The notes under the pieces are model-generated. The model did not search any database, was not told where the DNA came from, and worked only from the letters and a program-made list of their open reading frames with translations. The translations under genes were made by a program, and so were the position numbers. Shown piece after piece: positions 7,497-16,057 of a DNA stretch of 46,380 bases. Where the stretch lies: positions 1 through 46,380 of the forward strand of contig JAFZIJ010000014.1 of the NCBI GenBank assembly GCA_017554445.1, written 5' to 3'. Source of the DNA: Victivallales bacterium. GTDB lineage: Bacteria; Verrucomicrobiota; Lentisphaeria; Oligosphaerales; Oligosphaeraceae. How positions within the stretch are numbered: position 1 is the stretch's first letter; the number at the start of each line of letters is the position of its first letter.

Positions 7497-9353
7497 TCAA
7501 TGCTTTTCCGTCGCGGCGAACTTGCCAAGCAGGAAGAATGTGCGCGGATCGACGATGACAAGACGTCCTTTCATCAGCTCCGTCAGCCTGCGTCCCGTCT
7601 CTTCATGCCAGCTGGGGGATTTCAAAATGCTGCGCACCATGATGAATTTCACACCCTTTTCCTTCTCGAAATCCGTCGCCAGTTCCTTCGCGGCCTTTTC
7701 CGGCTCACCATAAATATCTTTGTACATGCGCACATACGGCACGCCATTCTGCGTGCGGACTTCACCCTGGGCCTGATTGTCGTAATAGACGAACCCTTCC
7801 GGAGAGAATTTCGCGTACTCCTCCGCCACGCGGCGAATCTTCGGATCCGCGCCTGGATCAATGATGAATCCTGTGATGCTGATGTCAAATTGGTTGTAGC
7901 CTTTGCGGCAGATTTCCGACCATGCATTCCATCCATCCGGAATCTCCGGATCTAGCCGCGGCGCAGAGAGTTGCGTCGGAGCGAGATAACCATAGCCGTT
8001 GTCGCCCGCAATGAAATAATCCGTTGGAGCGGCCTTCGTGCGGACATAATGCATGGCGTGCGGTGCGCGGATGGCCAGCGACGGATCGAAGGCCCATGAG
8101 CACATTGTCTTGCCATGCATGGGATCGCTCCACCATTTTTGCGCATGGCGGTTCAGCCACGCCGCTGAATCGTAATCACCCATGTACCACGTCATATAGA
8201 TATGGTCGGCGACAGCTCCGGACTTGTCCAGATAGCCCGCATCGGCCAGATCCTGCTCCGTCGGAGCGGGAGTCGGTTGCAAGTACTTTTCCTTCAACGG
8301 GAAGAAGCGGTAAAACGACGCGTTGACCATGCCTGAAAGTCCAAGAGCATCCGCGTCCTTCATGCCGTTGAACGATGAAATGATGCGGCAGTATTCCCAT
8401 TCCGTCTGCACGGGATGGCGGCGGCCATCAGGCGAATTGTGGCGATGATGGCGGTCGGCGTATTTCCACGCCCACGGCGGGAAACCGCCAATGACAAACG
8501 TCTTTCCGCCTGCCCGTTGATACTGTTTCTTCAACAGCATCAGCAACGTCTCGCGATCGATGCCGCGCGGCTGGCCTGGATCGTCGAAAACGATTTCATC
8601 GCCCCACACGCCGAGATCAAAGAAAAACGCACCGTGACCGATGTAGAAATCATGGTTCGTCAACGTGGAATTGGAGAACACGCCACCCTGCCCCGGATCT
8701 GTAAGCCAATACATGTCAATATAATACGCCATATATTCAGGGCTGCACATATCCGTGTCCAGATAGCGTTCCTTCGCCCAGCGGATGGCGTCGTTCTTCG
8801 GCGAACCCGTGCTGCCGCCCTTTGGAACCATCAGTTCCGCTGTCAGCTTCAATTCGTCTTTCGGACGATTCTCCAATTTCATAACATCTTGATACAGACT
8901 GCCTTCGCTTTCATCACGCCGCAAGGCAAGCCTGCTTTCCACGCCAGCAACTGTCGAAGCGACGTTGCTGCTGGCGAACGGCTTGTCCGGATAGGAGACA
9001 ATGCCCTTGAAATCGTCTTTGAACACGCCGATAAGCTCCAACAGCCCCGCGCGACCTTCGTGGCGGATGACTTCGCTGCCGGTCAGCCAGCCAGACTCCT
9101 TCGTGCAGTAGTCGAACCAGAAATCGTCCGGATCAGGCATGAAGCGGATGAAAAGGCGAGGCCCCTTGCGGTTGACGATGCCTTGCAGGCTCGCCGCCAA
9201 ATGCAGCGTGTCCCACACCTCCTGCGTCTGCGGAGCGTTCCGGATATTGTATTTGTTCAAATACGTAATATCCAGATAATGAAAGGATTCCGCAAATATC
9301 GACATGCCGCCCAGGCAAAGCGACAGCATCAATCCCAAGCCAGGCTTTTTCAT
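7497..9353 (-). CDS. Secreted GxGYxYP-family putative glycoside hydrolase
   Basis: 618 residues with an N-terminal signal peptide (MKKPGLGLMLSLCLGG..., cleavage plausible after SIFA). The family signature appears as GDNGYGYLAP near residue 447, matching the GxGYxYP pattern, and an N-terminal region fits the paired GxGYxYP_N domain. These proteins are predicted glycoside hydrolases from gut and PVC bacteria. No catalytic residue can be assigned with confidence. AAAGGAG lies 9 nt before the ATG. It follows the SIS gene after an 81-bp gap containing a REP palindrome, so it may be the surface or periplasmic enzyme feeding the kinase/SIS genes upstream in the same run. Confidence 0.85.
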   Translation of the reverse strand: MKKPGLGLMLSLCLGGMSIFAESFHYLDITYLNKYNIRNAPQTQEVWDTLHLAASLQGIVNRKGPRLFIRFMPDPDDFWFDYCTKESGWLTGSEVIRHEGRAGLLELIGVFKDDFKGIVSYPDKPFASSNVASTVAGVESRLALRRDESEGSLYQDVMKLENRPKDELKLTAELMVPKGGSTGSPKNDAIRWAKERYLDTDMCSPEYMAYYIDMYWLTDPGQGGVFSNSTLTNHDFYIGHGAFFFDLGVWGDEIVFDDPGQPRGIDRETLLMLLKKQYQRAGGKTFVIGGFPPWAWKYADRHHRHNSPDGRRHPVQTEWEYCRIISSFNGMKDADALGLSGMVNASFYRFFPLKEKYLQPTPAPTEQDLADAGYLDKSGAVADHIYMTWYMGDYDSAAWLNRHAQKWWSDPMHGKTMCSWAFDPSLAIRAPHAMHYVRTKAAPTDYFIAGDNGYGYLAPTQLSAPRLDPEIPDGWNAWSEICRKGYNQFDISITGFIIDPGADPKIRRVAEEYAKFSPEGFVYYDNQAQGEVRTQNGVPYVRMYKDIYGEPEKAAKELATDFEKEKGVKFIMVRSILKSPSWHEETGRRLTELMKGRLVIVDPRTFFLLGKFAATEKH

Positions 9354-9410
9354 TCCACGATGCTCCTTTTAGTGACAATGATATTCAAAGTATTTATTTA
9401 AGGCAGTTCA

Positions 9411-9433
9411 ACGGCGGGGACGCCGTCGTTACC
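9411..9433 (-). repeat. REP-like palindrome between SIS and GxGYxYP genes
   Basis: ACGGCG-GGGA-CGCCGT followed by CGTTACC. It begins one base after the SIS gene stop codon in minus-strand order. It is almost identical to the element at 40006-40028, so this is a dispersed family. Confidence 0.7.
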
Positions 9434-9434
9434 A

Positions 9435-10175
9435 TCAATCCATATAATGGATACGGGCTGCATTCTTCTTCAGCATGCGTGCATTGAACTCGTCGCCGCC
9501 TTCCATGTTGGCGCTCATGAACACAGGCGGTTCCTGTCCTGCATCCACCAGCAATTGAACGGTTTCCGCAATCATTGCGTCCAGACATGCGCAACCGCCG
9601 ACCGTCGAGACCGGGCCGACTTTCTGCGGGAAACCTTCGATTTCACCGACGGCGTCGCCGTACGGCGCACCGTTGTCAAGTAGCACATCCGCCAGATCGC
9701 CGAGCTTCTTGCCGCTGGGATGACGGCTCGTCACTTTCGCGGAATATTCCTTCGATGTCAGCACGATGATTTTCGCGCCGCGCTCACGCGCCGCCAACGC
9801 CATGTCGATCATGACCGTATTGCGGCCGGATGTCGATGTCAGAATGATGGCGTCTCCCGCCTTCAGCGGCGAATGCTCCAGATAAATGCGGCCGAGTTCG
9901 GGCAGACGTTCCAGCTGGCTGGTCATCGTCATGGGGCGGACCGTCAGATTCATGCCGTGGGAGATGATGGGATTGACGAGCATCAGCCCGCCGGAACGAT
10001 AGACCAGCTCTTCCGTCATGATGAACGAATGCGTCGCGCCGAACGAGAAGATGGCGTTGCCCGCCTGGATCGTATCGGCTAGCAGCTTCGCCGCCGCTTT
10101 GATCTGGGGAAGATTCGCACGCACTTTTTCGAGCGCCGCCATGGCGCCGCTTAAATAGCTTTCTGCGCCTTTCAT
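9435..10175 (-). CDS. SIS-domain phosphosugar-binding protein (second of tandem pair)
   Basis: About 246 residues from the MKGAESYL start. AGAGGA lies 7 nt before the ATG at 10175, and the 19-residue extension to 10232 would lie inside the upstream gene. The SIS core shows the strand-loop AILTSTSGRNTVMIDMALAARERGAKIIVLTS, split here as AILTSTSGRN and GAKIIVLTS, which is the phosphosugar-binding Ser/Thr-rich loop. It resembles the uncharacterised SIS family COG4821. The start follows the upstream SIS stop by a single base (TAA-A-ATG), so translation is probably coupled. Likely role: isomerisation, deamination or sensing of a phosphorylated amino sugar. The substrate is unknown. Confidence 0.85.
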   Translation of the reverse strand: MKGAESYLSGAMAALEKVRANLPQIKAAAKLLADTIQAGNAIFSFGATHSFIMTEELVYRSGGLMLVNPIISHGMNLTVRPMTMTSQLERLPELGRIYLEHSPLKAGDAIILTSTSGRNTVMIDMALAARERGAKIIVLTSKEYSAKVTSRHPSGKKLGDLADVLLDNGAPYGDAVGEIEGFPQKVGPVSTVGGCACLDAMIAETVQLLVDAGQEPPVFMSANMEGGDEFNARMLKKNAARIHYMD

Positions 10176-10176
10176 T

Positions 10177-10920
10177 TTAGTATCCTCTGCTATTGAGCTT
10201 GTCCCATGTCTTCTTGTAGGCCTCTTCGCCACCTGCGCGGTTGAAGCTCATGAACACAGCGGGACGATCCTCTTCGGGCAACGTACCCATGATTTCCATC
10301 ACGCGGCCAAACAGCATCCAGCCGCTGATGACTTGCGAATAGCCCGACAGCGGAACAAGTTCGCCATCATAGCCCGGAATCATCAACGCGCTGTCACCGT
10401 ACGGCGTCATCAAATCGATGACCCAGTCCGCGCATTCATAGAGGCTCTTGCCTGAATCATGCAGCGATTTCGTCTGTTTCGCATAGTCAACCGAGGTCAT
10501 GACAATGACTTTCGCGCCGATGTCATGGGCGGCCAGAGCCGTTTCGATTGGAGCGATGTTACGGCCGGAAACAGATCCAGTGATGAAAATGTCGCCTTCG
10601 CGCATGTTACTGGCGCGCACGGCCATGCGGGCGAATTCCTTCTCCGCCTTGAAGCCTGCGGGATTCGGACGGTTCTGCCCGGCCGTCGGCATCGGATTGT
10701 TCACGCTGAAACTCCAGCTGAATGGACGGACGTTGCCCAAACCGCCTGCTCGGTTGATGAAATCGCCTTGGATACCATGGCCGATGGCGGAGCAAAACAC
10801 GTAATGGCCGCTCTTGATTGCTTCCGCAATCGCCTTCGCCGCATCGTCGATCACCGCGCGATTACCCTGCAGTTTCACCAGATGGTCACTCAAAACTTTT
10901 TGATAGTCATCGAAAAACAT
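10177..10920 (-). CDS. SIS-domain phosphosugar-binding protein (first of tandem pair)
   Basis: 247 residues. The phosphosugar-binding loop is IFITGSVSGRNIAP and the following strand is GAKVIVMTS, aligned with the same elements in the neighbouring SIS protein. The two are clear but divergent paralogues (shared SGRN, GAKVIVMTS, MTPYGDSA/GAPYGDAV). It has a strong ribosome site, AAAGGAG, 6 nt before the ATG, and lies 15 bp after the kinase gene. Two unlike SIS paralogues side by side suggest a heteromer or two consecutive steps. No signal peptide, so cytoplasmic. Confidence 0.85.
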   Translation of the reverse strand: MFFDDYQKVLSDHLVKLQGNRAVIDDAAKAIAEAIKSGHYVFCSAIGHGIQGDFINRAGGLGNVRPFSWSFSVNNPMPTAGQNRPNPAGFKAEKEFARMAVRASNMREGDIFITGSVSGRNIAPIETALAAHDIGAKVIVMTSVDYAKQTKSLHDSGKSLYECADWVIDLMTPYGDSALMIPGYDGELVPLSGYSQVISGWMLFGRVMEIMGTLPEEDRPAVFMSFNRAGGEEAYKKTWDKLNSRGY

Positions 10921-10935
10921 CGTTTTCTCCTTTAA

Positions 10936-12036
10936 TTAGCTCTTTTTGTTGTGGATATAATCATGATATTTTGCAAAGAAATTGAGCATGACGATGCGGT
11001 AATTCACCGGATCCATTTTCATGAATCTCGCCACAATCTGCCCGCAGACCTGCGGCCGCGCCGCGCGAATCAATTTGGCCTGCGGCATCTCGCGTTCGAG
11101 CCGCTCTTTCATCGCGCCATACACAATATCGTCGTTCATCAACACGCTGCCGGACGCCAATACGGGAAAATCCATTTTGGCGATTCCGCTTCGCTTCGCG
11201 GCGCGGATAACACTTTCCGCTAAATCACTTCCGGCCGACAGCAACACGCTTTCCGCAAGTTCGCTGCCGTTTTTCGCGCAATCGCCGCAGACACGGCTTA
11301 ACGAGGCGATGATTGACCGATCCGTATAGGTATAGATAAAATGACTTAGATGACGATAGTTATCCGTCAGCTTCTTTTCGTCCGGCTTGCGTTCAATGCC
11401 TGAAAACGCATCAAGATGTGCGCAAATCGCCTGCATTTCCGCCAATGGCTCCGTCTGCGATTCCTGCTCACGATAGGCGCGGCGCAGGAAATCAAGGCCG
11501 ATGCTGTACGCGCTACCCCAGTCGCCGAGAAGCGGCCCAACGGCGTCTATTAACAACCGTCCACTGTTCGCAAACTGCACAACATCCGCAACGCGGCCAT
11601 TCAGCAGAGGCCCGTCGGCCTGCTTTTCTTTCGGCGGCCAGACCATTCCAACCGTGCCAGTTCCCGCCGAAATGGCGATTCCCCACGTCATGGCTTCCGA
11701 ATAAAATACGCCGTCGATTTCGCCGACGGGTTGATAATCCTCCGCCGTCAAACCATGTCGTTCCAATTCCTTTTCCACCATCTCTTTCGAGACATTGCCC
11801 GTCGGTAGAAGTTTTTGGAAATCAAGGCCATCCAGCATTTCGTCCAGACAGTAGCCCAACACTTCCGATGTGCGGCCCGCCCCGCCGAAATTCTGTTTCG
11901 GACGGCATGCCGCCGGCAACGAATCCGCCTGATGGCGGACTTCGCGGACGACTTCGCCCGTGGCGGCGTCAACCGCCAGCATTTCGCATTTCGTCCCGCC
12001 GCTGTCGATGGCGAGAATGACAGTCCTGTTCGACAT
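10936..12036 (-). CDS. BadF/BadG-type sugar kinase (N-acetylglucosamine kinase-like)
   Basis: About 366 residues from MSNRTVILAIDSGGTKCEM. The ASKHA phosphate-1 motif is AIDSGGTKCEM and a second glycine loop is AISAGTGTVGM. LLGDWGSAYSIG matches the GDEGSGYWIG-type motif of N-acetylglucosamine kinases. The predicted role is ATP-dependent phosphorylation of an (amino)sugar in the cytoplasm, upstream of the two SIS proteins. An alternative ATG at 12060 has a G-rich stretch directly abutting it (no spacing) and adds MKKRISRV. I prefer 12036 because the family begins just before the glycine loop, but the ribosome site there is weak. It is the first gene of the minus-strand operon. Confidence 0.82.
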   Translation of the reverse strand: MSNRTVILAIDSGGTKCEMLAVDAATGEVVREVRHQADSLPAACRPKQNFGGAGRTSEVLGYCLDEMLDGLDFQKLLPTGNVSKEMVEKELERHGLTAEDYQPVGEIDGVFYSEAMTWGIAISAGTGTVGMVWPPKEKQADGPLLNGRVADVVQFANSGRLLIDAVGPLLGDWGSAYSIGLDFLRRAYREQESQTEPLAEMQAICAHLDAFSGIERKPDEKKLTDNYRHLSHFIYTYTDRSIIASLSRVCGDCAKNGSELAESVLLSAGSDLAESVIRAAKRSGIAKMDFPVLASGSVLMNDDIVYGAMKERLEREMPQAKLIRAARPQVCGQIVARFMKMDPVNYRIVMLNFFAKYHDYIHNKKS

Positions 12037-12268
12037 AACCCGTGAAATCCGTTTTTTCATCTCCCCCGCTCATCCAATTCATAAAGTAATGCCGTTTTGT
12101 ATAAAATAAACTTGCCAAACGGCTCATTTTACTCTAAATTATCATTCTTTCTATAAAAAAAACAGCCTTCTCCTTTCAACCAATTATCCCAAACAGCCTG
12201 TCCAAGCCCTGTGAAATGTTTTCGGCATTTCGCTTTAAGCTTTGGGCTTTAAGCTCTTAGCTAAAAAA
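12037..12268. promoter_or_regulatory. Divergent intergenic region with candidate minus-strand promoter
   Basis: About 230 bp between divergent genes. On the minus strand TTGAAA (12174-12179), an 18-bp spacer and TATAGA (12150-12155) are a plausible sigma-70-type promoter for the sugar operon. On the plus strand GAAATG...CATTTC makes a small hairpin, and short redundant words (GCTTTAAGC, GGGCTTTAAGC) precede the phosphodiesterase start, with no clear ribosome site. Confidence 0.35.
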
Positions 12269-13585
12269 ATGTCACAATCAAACCGAATCATTGTTTTCTC
12301 TTGCGACGCCATGGTCTGGGAAGACGTCGAATCTCTCCTGAAGAACGATGCACGCTTCAGCGAGTTCTTCCAGCATGGTTCCATGGTGAAGCGCATGCGC
12401 ACCATTTATCCGTCCATCACCTATCCCGCCCATGTCAGCATGATGAGCGGCTGCTATCCGGACAAGCATGGCGTCATCCATAATCTCGAATTCCATCCGG
12501 GCATGCTGAAAGCCGTTCCATGGAATTGGTGGGCGAAATGCATCAAAGTGCCGGACGTTTTCACCGTCGCCAAACGGCTTGGAAAAGTCACCGGCAACTC
12601 CTTCTGGCCTGTCACCGCCAACCATCCGGACATCGACTACAATCTGCCCGAATACTGGCCGCAAGGGCCGGACGACACGAAGGAAGCCTGCTACAAACGC
12701 GCTGGCTGCTCGGACAAGCTTTGGCGGGAAGTCGCCGAAAAGCACATGCGCAACGTCAAGATTCGCGTGCAGCCTGAAACCGATCAATTATTGGTCAATT
12801 GCGCATGCGACATGATCCGCCTCTACAAGCCCGACTTCTTCGCGATGCATACGGGCTGCGTGGATCATTACCGCCATAAGTCAGGCATGTTCAGTGATTT
12901 AGTGACAACTGGCGTCAATCTGAATTCGAAATGGTTCTTCGATGTTGTTCAAGCCACCATCGACGCGGGAACGTTCCAAGACACGAACTTTTTCCTGACA
13001 TCCGACCATGGCCAGATGGACATCGTCCGTTCCGTCAATATCAACGTCCTTCTTGCCGACCACGGCCTCATCACCGTCAACGACGACGGCTCCCTGAAAG
13101 ATTGGCAGGCCTATTGCCACTCCACAGGTATGTCCGCGCAAATCAAACTCAAAAATCCCGATGACAAAGAGCTTTGGAAAAAGACATATGGCCTGCTCAA
13201 CTTCCTGAAGAGCGAAGGCGTCTATGGTGTCGGCGACGTCTTCACGGCGGAGGAAGTCGCAGAGCGCGACCATCTGGCGGGCGATTTCTCGTTCGTCATC
13301 GAAACCGATGGCTACACGTCTTTCTCCGAAAACTGGAAGCGACCGCTCATCAAGACGTTGGATTTCTCGGACTACCGCTTCGGATACGCCACCCATGGCT
13401 ATTATCCGACGAAAGGCCCGCAACCTGTCTTCCTTGCCGTCGGCCCCGACATCAAGCAAGGCGTCGTCATCGAACGCGGCGACACGGTTGACCAAGCTCC
13501 GACCTACGCCAAACTGCTCGGCGGTGAAATGCCATGGGCGGACGGCAAGCCGATTGATGATTTCATTCTCAACCCATTGATATAA
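12269..13585 (+). CDS. Alkaline-phosphatase-superfamily phosphodiesterase/nucleotide pyrophosphatase
   Basis: About 438 residues from MSQSNRIIVFSCDAM. The superfamily metal ligands and nucleophile are visible: D13 (SCDAM), T51 in YPSITYPAH (nucleophile position of nucleotide pyrophosphatase/phosphodiesterases), HTGCVDHYRHKSG, TSDHGQM and YATHGYYP. It is predicted to hydrolyse a phosphodiester or pyrophosphate bond; the substrate is not known. There is no signal peptide from this start, which is unusual for a family often exported. The ATG at 12242 would add MGFKLLAKK. The downstream nitroreductase follows at 25 bp and may be co-transcribed. Confidence 0.85.
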   Translation: MSQSNRIIVFSCDAMVWEDVESLLKNDARFSEFFQHGSMVKRMRTIYPSITYPAHVSMMSGCYPDKHGVIHNLEFHPGMLKAVPWNWWAKCIKVPDVFTVAKRLGKVTGNSFWPVTANHPDIDYNLPEYWPQGPDDTKEACYKRAGCSDKLWREVAEKHMRNVKIRVQPETDQLLVNCACDMIRLYKPDFFAMHTGCVDHYRHKSGMFSDLVTTGVNLNSKWFFDVVQATIDAGTFQDTNFFLTSDHGQMDIVRSVNINVLLADHGLITVNDDGSLKDWQAYCHSTGMSAQIKLKNPDDKELWKKTYGLLNFLKSEGVYGVGDVFTAEEVAERDHLAGDFSFVIETDGYTSFSENWKRPLIKTLDFSDYRFGYATHGYYPTKGPQPVFLAVGPDIKQGVVIERGDTVDQAPTYAKLLGGEMPWADGKPIDDFILNPLI

Positions 13586-13610
13586 CCAATTTTATCTAGA
13601 GGAGACAACC

Positions 13611-14132
13611 ATGAACTTTTTGCAACTTGCCAAAGCACGCTACTCCCTGCGCAAATATAGCGACAAACCTGTCGAACCAGAAAAAATCGACGCCATCATG
13701 GCGGCCGCCTCGCTGGCCCCCACTGGTTGCAACAACCAGCCGCAGCGTATTTTAATCGTCGATGATCCCGCCATTCTCGACAAAATCCGCCGTTGCACAT
13801 CCTATCAGTTCGGCGCTCCCGTGACGCTCGTCGTCTGCTACGATTCCAAAGCCTGCTGGTACAACCACGAAGGAGAACCGATTGGTCCGATCGATTGCGC
13901 CATTGTCGTGGACCACATCCAATTGGAGGCCGCCGAACAGGGCCTTGGCACCTGCTGGGTTGGCAGTTTCGACCACAAGGCATTGCAGAAAGAGTTGAAT
14001 CTTCCCAAGAACTATGTTCCCGTCGCGTTGGTTCCGCTGGGCTATCCTGCGGCGGACGCCAAGCCTGCCCATCTCCATGACGAACACCGTCCCGCCTCCG
14101 ATTTCGCCTGGAAAAACCATTTTGAAGCATGA
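13611..14132 (+). CDS. Nitroreductase-family FMN oxidoreductase
   Basis: 173 residues, typical of small single-domain nitroreductases. RYSLRKYSDKPV near the N-terminus is the FMN phosphate-binding stretch. LAPTGCNNQPQRILIV and GLGTCWVGSF are the other conserved flavin-site motifs. It probably reduces quinones, nitro compounds or enones with NAD(P)H in the cytoplasm. The ribosome site AGAGGAG lies 6 nt before the ATG. It ends at a TTTTCAGCTGAAAA palindrome. Confidence 0.93.
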   Translation: MNFLQLAKARYSLRKYSDKPVEPEKIDAIMAAASLAPTGCNNQPQRILIVDDPAILDKIRRCTSYQFGAPVTLVVCYDSKACWYNHEGEPIGPIDCAIVVDHIQLEAAEQGLGTCWVGSFDHKALQKELNLPKNYVPVALVPLGYPAADAKPAHLHDEHRPASDFAWKNHFEA

Positions 14133-14423
14133 TTTTCAGCTGAAAAAAACACGAATGGACACGAATATCAACACGAATTTTTCGATAATTGTTTGTTGGG
14201 CTGATAATTCGTTGAAATTATAGCCTATGCGTGTCCATTCCGTGCACAGCTATTAATATTCATGGCGAAAATTGTAAGAACAAGATTCGCAATTCTTACC
14301 AGGCTCCACATCCAGCAGACGTTCAGAAGTGTGACATAACCATTCGTCTCACATATTTTTTTGAGATGAGACGGGAAATTTGATACGAGATTTATATCAT
14401 TCCAATGCGTCTTTGTACTCACC
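14133..14423. other. Intergenic region with inverted repeats, no gene
   Basis: Holds a palindrome TTTTCAGCTGAAAA directly after the nitroreductase stop, three ACACGAAT words at 14149-14178, and an inverted repeat of CACGAATGGACACG (14150-14163) with CGTGTCCATTCCGTG (14230-14244, one extra base). A further stem, CGTCTCA/TGAGACG, is at 14345-14373. A 65-codon GTG-started frame on the minus strand has no support. Confidence 0.45.
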
Positions 14424-15758
14424 TTACGCCATATTTCTCAAATACTTCCGTAGCAGGAACGCACAGAAATACGGGAAGGTCGTGATAGTATCCGTATGAC
14501 CGATGTTGCCGTTGACAAATTTGATGCCATGACGGATGGTCGGATAATGGTCGGAGGCGATAAGATTGCGCAACGATTTGGAGACGGAGTTGCCTGCCTT
14601 CACTTCGACAGGCAACAATTCATCGACGGTTCGTACAAAAAAGTCCTCTTCCAATGAGCCATCATCACGTCGATAATAATACAAATCATAGCCGGATTTG
14701 GAAAGCGCCTCTCCCACAAAGTTCTCATACAAAGCGCCTTTGTAAATGCCTAGATTGTTGTTTTTACGGAGATCGTCTCCCGTCTCATCGTCGAGCATGG
14801 CGATCAACAATCCTGTATCGGCCATATATAGCTTGAATTTCTGTTCATCGACATTGCCTTTCAACGGCAGTTCAGGGAAATTGAGACATTGGCAGATGGT
14901 CGCCACACCCGCATCAAGAATCCATTCCACACAGCCAAAATATTCCCGTGATCGCGCTCCAGGCGATATTTTGCTGTATTGGAATTTCTTGTTCTCTTTG
15001 GCAAGCTGTGGCGCGATTTGATTGAATACCGCCAGAATTTTGCTTTTATCAAGACTTTCAGCATATTTGCGAATATCCTCTCGGTAATCCAGAAGAATCT
15101 GTCGCTGAATGGACAATGTATGCTCAAACGTCTTCGTCTCCAGAAAATCTTGGACGACGGCAGGCATGCCGCCAACCAGAATGTAATCCATATACAAAGA
15201 CGAATACAAATCCAATTCCGCCTTCGGGAATGGCGTCAATGACTTCATTCGTGCAAATATATCATTTGCAATACTTTCTGGATATCCAACAGCCCAAAGG
15301 AACTCTTCGAAATCAAAGGAGCGCATGACATAGTCGATCTTGTAACCAACGCTGTGCGACTCTATCCGCTTATACTGTATGCCAAGCAAGGATCCACTGC
15401 AGATAACATCAAACCGACCGTCTTGCTTAAAGAATTTCAACGCTGTGGTGATTTCTGGAAACTCCTGTACTTCATCGAAGAAAATCAATGTCTTGCCTGG
15501 TTCAAAACGAAATGAGAGGTCCATCTTGGACATCAGCTTGACGATGGTTTCCGGTTTGTACCCTTCTTCAATGATGGATTTGAAACGTGGTTCCTCCACA
15601 AAGTTCACTTCCACCAGATGGCTATATGCCTGTTCTGCGAAGTGCCGTATGGCTTCTGTCTTTCCGACTTGGCGTGCACCACGAATGATGAGCGGCAGAC
15701 GGTTTCCAGACCGCCTCCATTCCATCAGAAAAGCATCGATTTTTCGTTTTAGATACAT
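14424..15758 (-). CDS. AAA_14/DUF4143-type ATPase (ExK subtype)
   Basis: About 444 residues. Walker A GARQVGKT is at 27-34, Walker B TLIFFDEVQ near residue 96 and the sensor strand ICSGSLLG. FDFEEFLWAVG and ILVGGMPAVVQDF are AAA_14/DUF4143 landmarks. At the C-terminus EEDFFVRT and PVEVKAG provide the D...ExK of a PD-(D/E)XK-like fold. The start is probably 15758 (or 15761), because GGAG occurs within the first codons of the longer 15770 frame, 6 nt before 15758. The gene is single, and a 32-bp tandem array lies about 70 bp upstream. Function unknown. Confidence 0.9.
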   Translation of the reverse strand: MYLKRKIDAFLMEWRRSGNRLPLIIRGARQVGKTEAIRHFAEQAYSHLVEVNFVEEPRFKSIIEEGYKPETIVKLMSKMDLSFRFEPGKTLIFFDEVQEFPEITTALKFFKQDGRFDVICSGSLLGIQYKRIESHSVGYKIDYVMRSFDFEEFLWAVGYPESIANDIFARMKSLTPFPKAELDLYSSLYMDYILVGGMPAVVQDFLETKTFEHTLSIQRQILLDYREDIRKYAESLDKSKILAVFNQIAPQLAKENKKFQYSKISPGARSREYFGCVEWILDAGVATICQCLNFPELPLKGNVDEQKFKLYMADTGLLIAMLDDETGDDLRKNNNLGIYKGALYENFVGEALSKSGYDLYYYRRDDGSLEEDFFVRTVDELLPVEVKAGNSVSKSLRNLIASDHYPTIRHGIKFVNGNIGHTDTITTFPYFCAFLLRKYLRNMA

Positions 15759-15827
15759 CATATTCTCCATGTCGTTTTATTTCAACAGATAAAATACATC
15801 AAGACATGATGTTTTCAAGGCTCGAAT

Positions 15828-15973
15828 CACGTTTTTCGGCGTTTTTTGAGCCGTTTTTTCACGTTTTTCGGCGTTTTTTCAACTGTTTTTTCACGTTTTT
15901 CGGCGTTTTTTCGACTGATTTTTCACGTTTTTCGACGTTTTTTGAGCCATTTTTTCACGTTTTTCGGCGTTTT
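15828..15973 (+). repeat. 32-bp T-tract tandem array (5 units) upstream of the third DUF4143 ATPase
   Basis: CACGTTTTTC begins at 15828, 15860, 15892, 15924 and 15956, exactly 32 bp apart. Each unit has three T-tracts about 10-12 bp apart with variable hexamers (GAGCCG, CAACTG, CGACTG, GAGCCA). Spacing near the helical repeat predicts curved DNA. Phe-rich frames through it are products of the repeat. Confidence 0.92.
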
Positions 15974-15974
15974 T

Positions 15975-16023
15975 ATGGCAAAAGAAAAAGGGCTGTTGCA
16001 AAACCATAAGGTTTGCAACAGCC
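15975..16023 (-). terminator. Rho-independent terminator of the Cys-rich gene
   Basis: GGCTGTTGCAAA (15991-16002) pairs with TTTGCAACAGCC (16012-16023). On the minus strand the stem is followed by CTTTTTCTTTTG. It is 35 bp past the stop of the gene at 16058-16573. Confidence 0.8.
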
Positions 16024-16057
16024 TCTTTTGTCAATTGATTGGATTACCGCGAAGCGA

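Noticed and set aside
6302..9401. Long plus-strand frames antisense to the ABC exporter and GxGYxYP gene (up to 328 codons)
   Set aside because: Arg/His-rich shadows of clearly real minus-strand genes, a common effect in GC-rich coding DNA.
14225..14422. 65-codon minus-strand frame after the third ATPase
   Set aside because: GTG start without ribosome site, no recognisable domain, overlaps inverted repeats.
1544..15973. CRISPR interpretation of the three arrays
   Set aside because: The whole unit is conserved with no unique spacers, few units, and no cas genes nearby.
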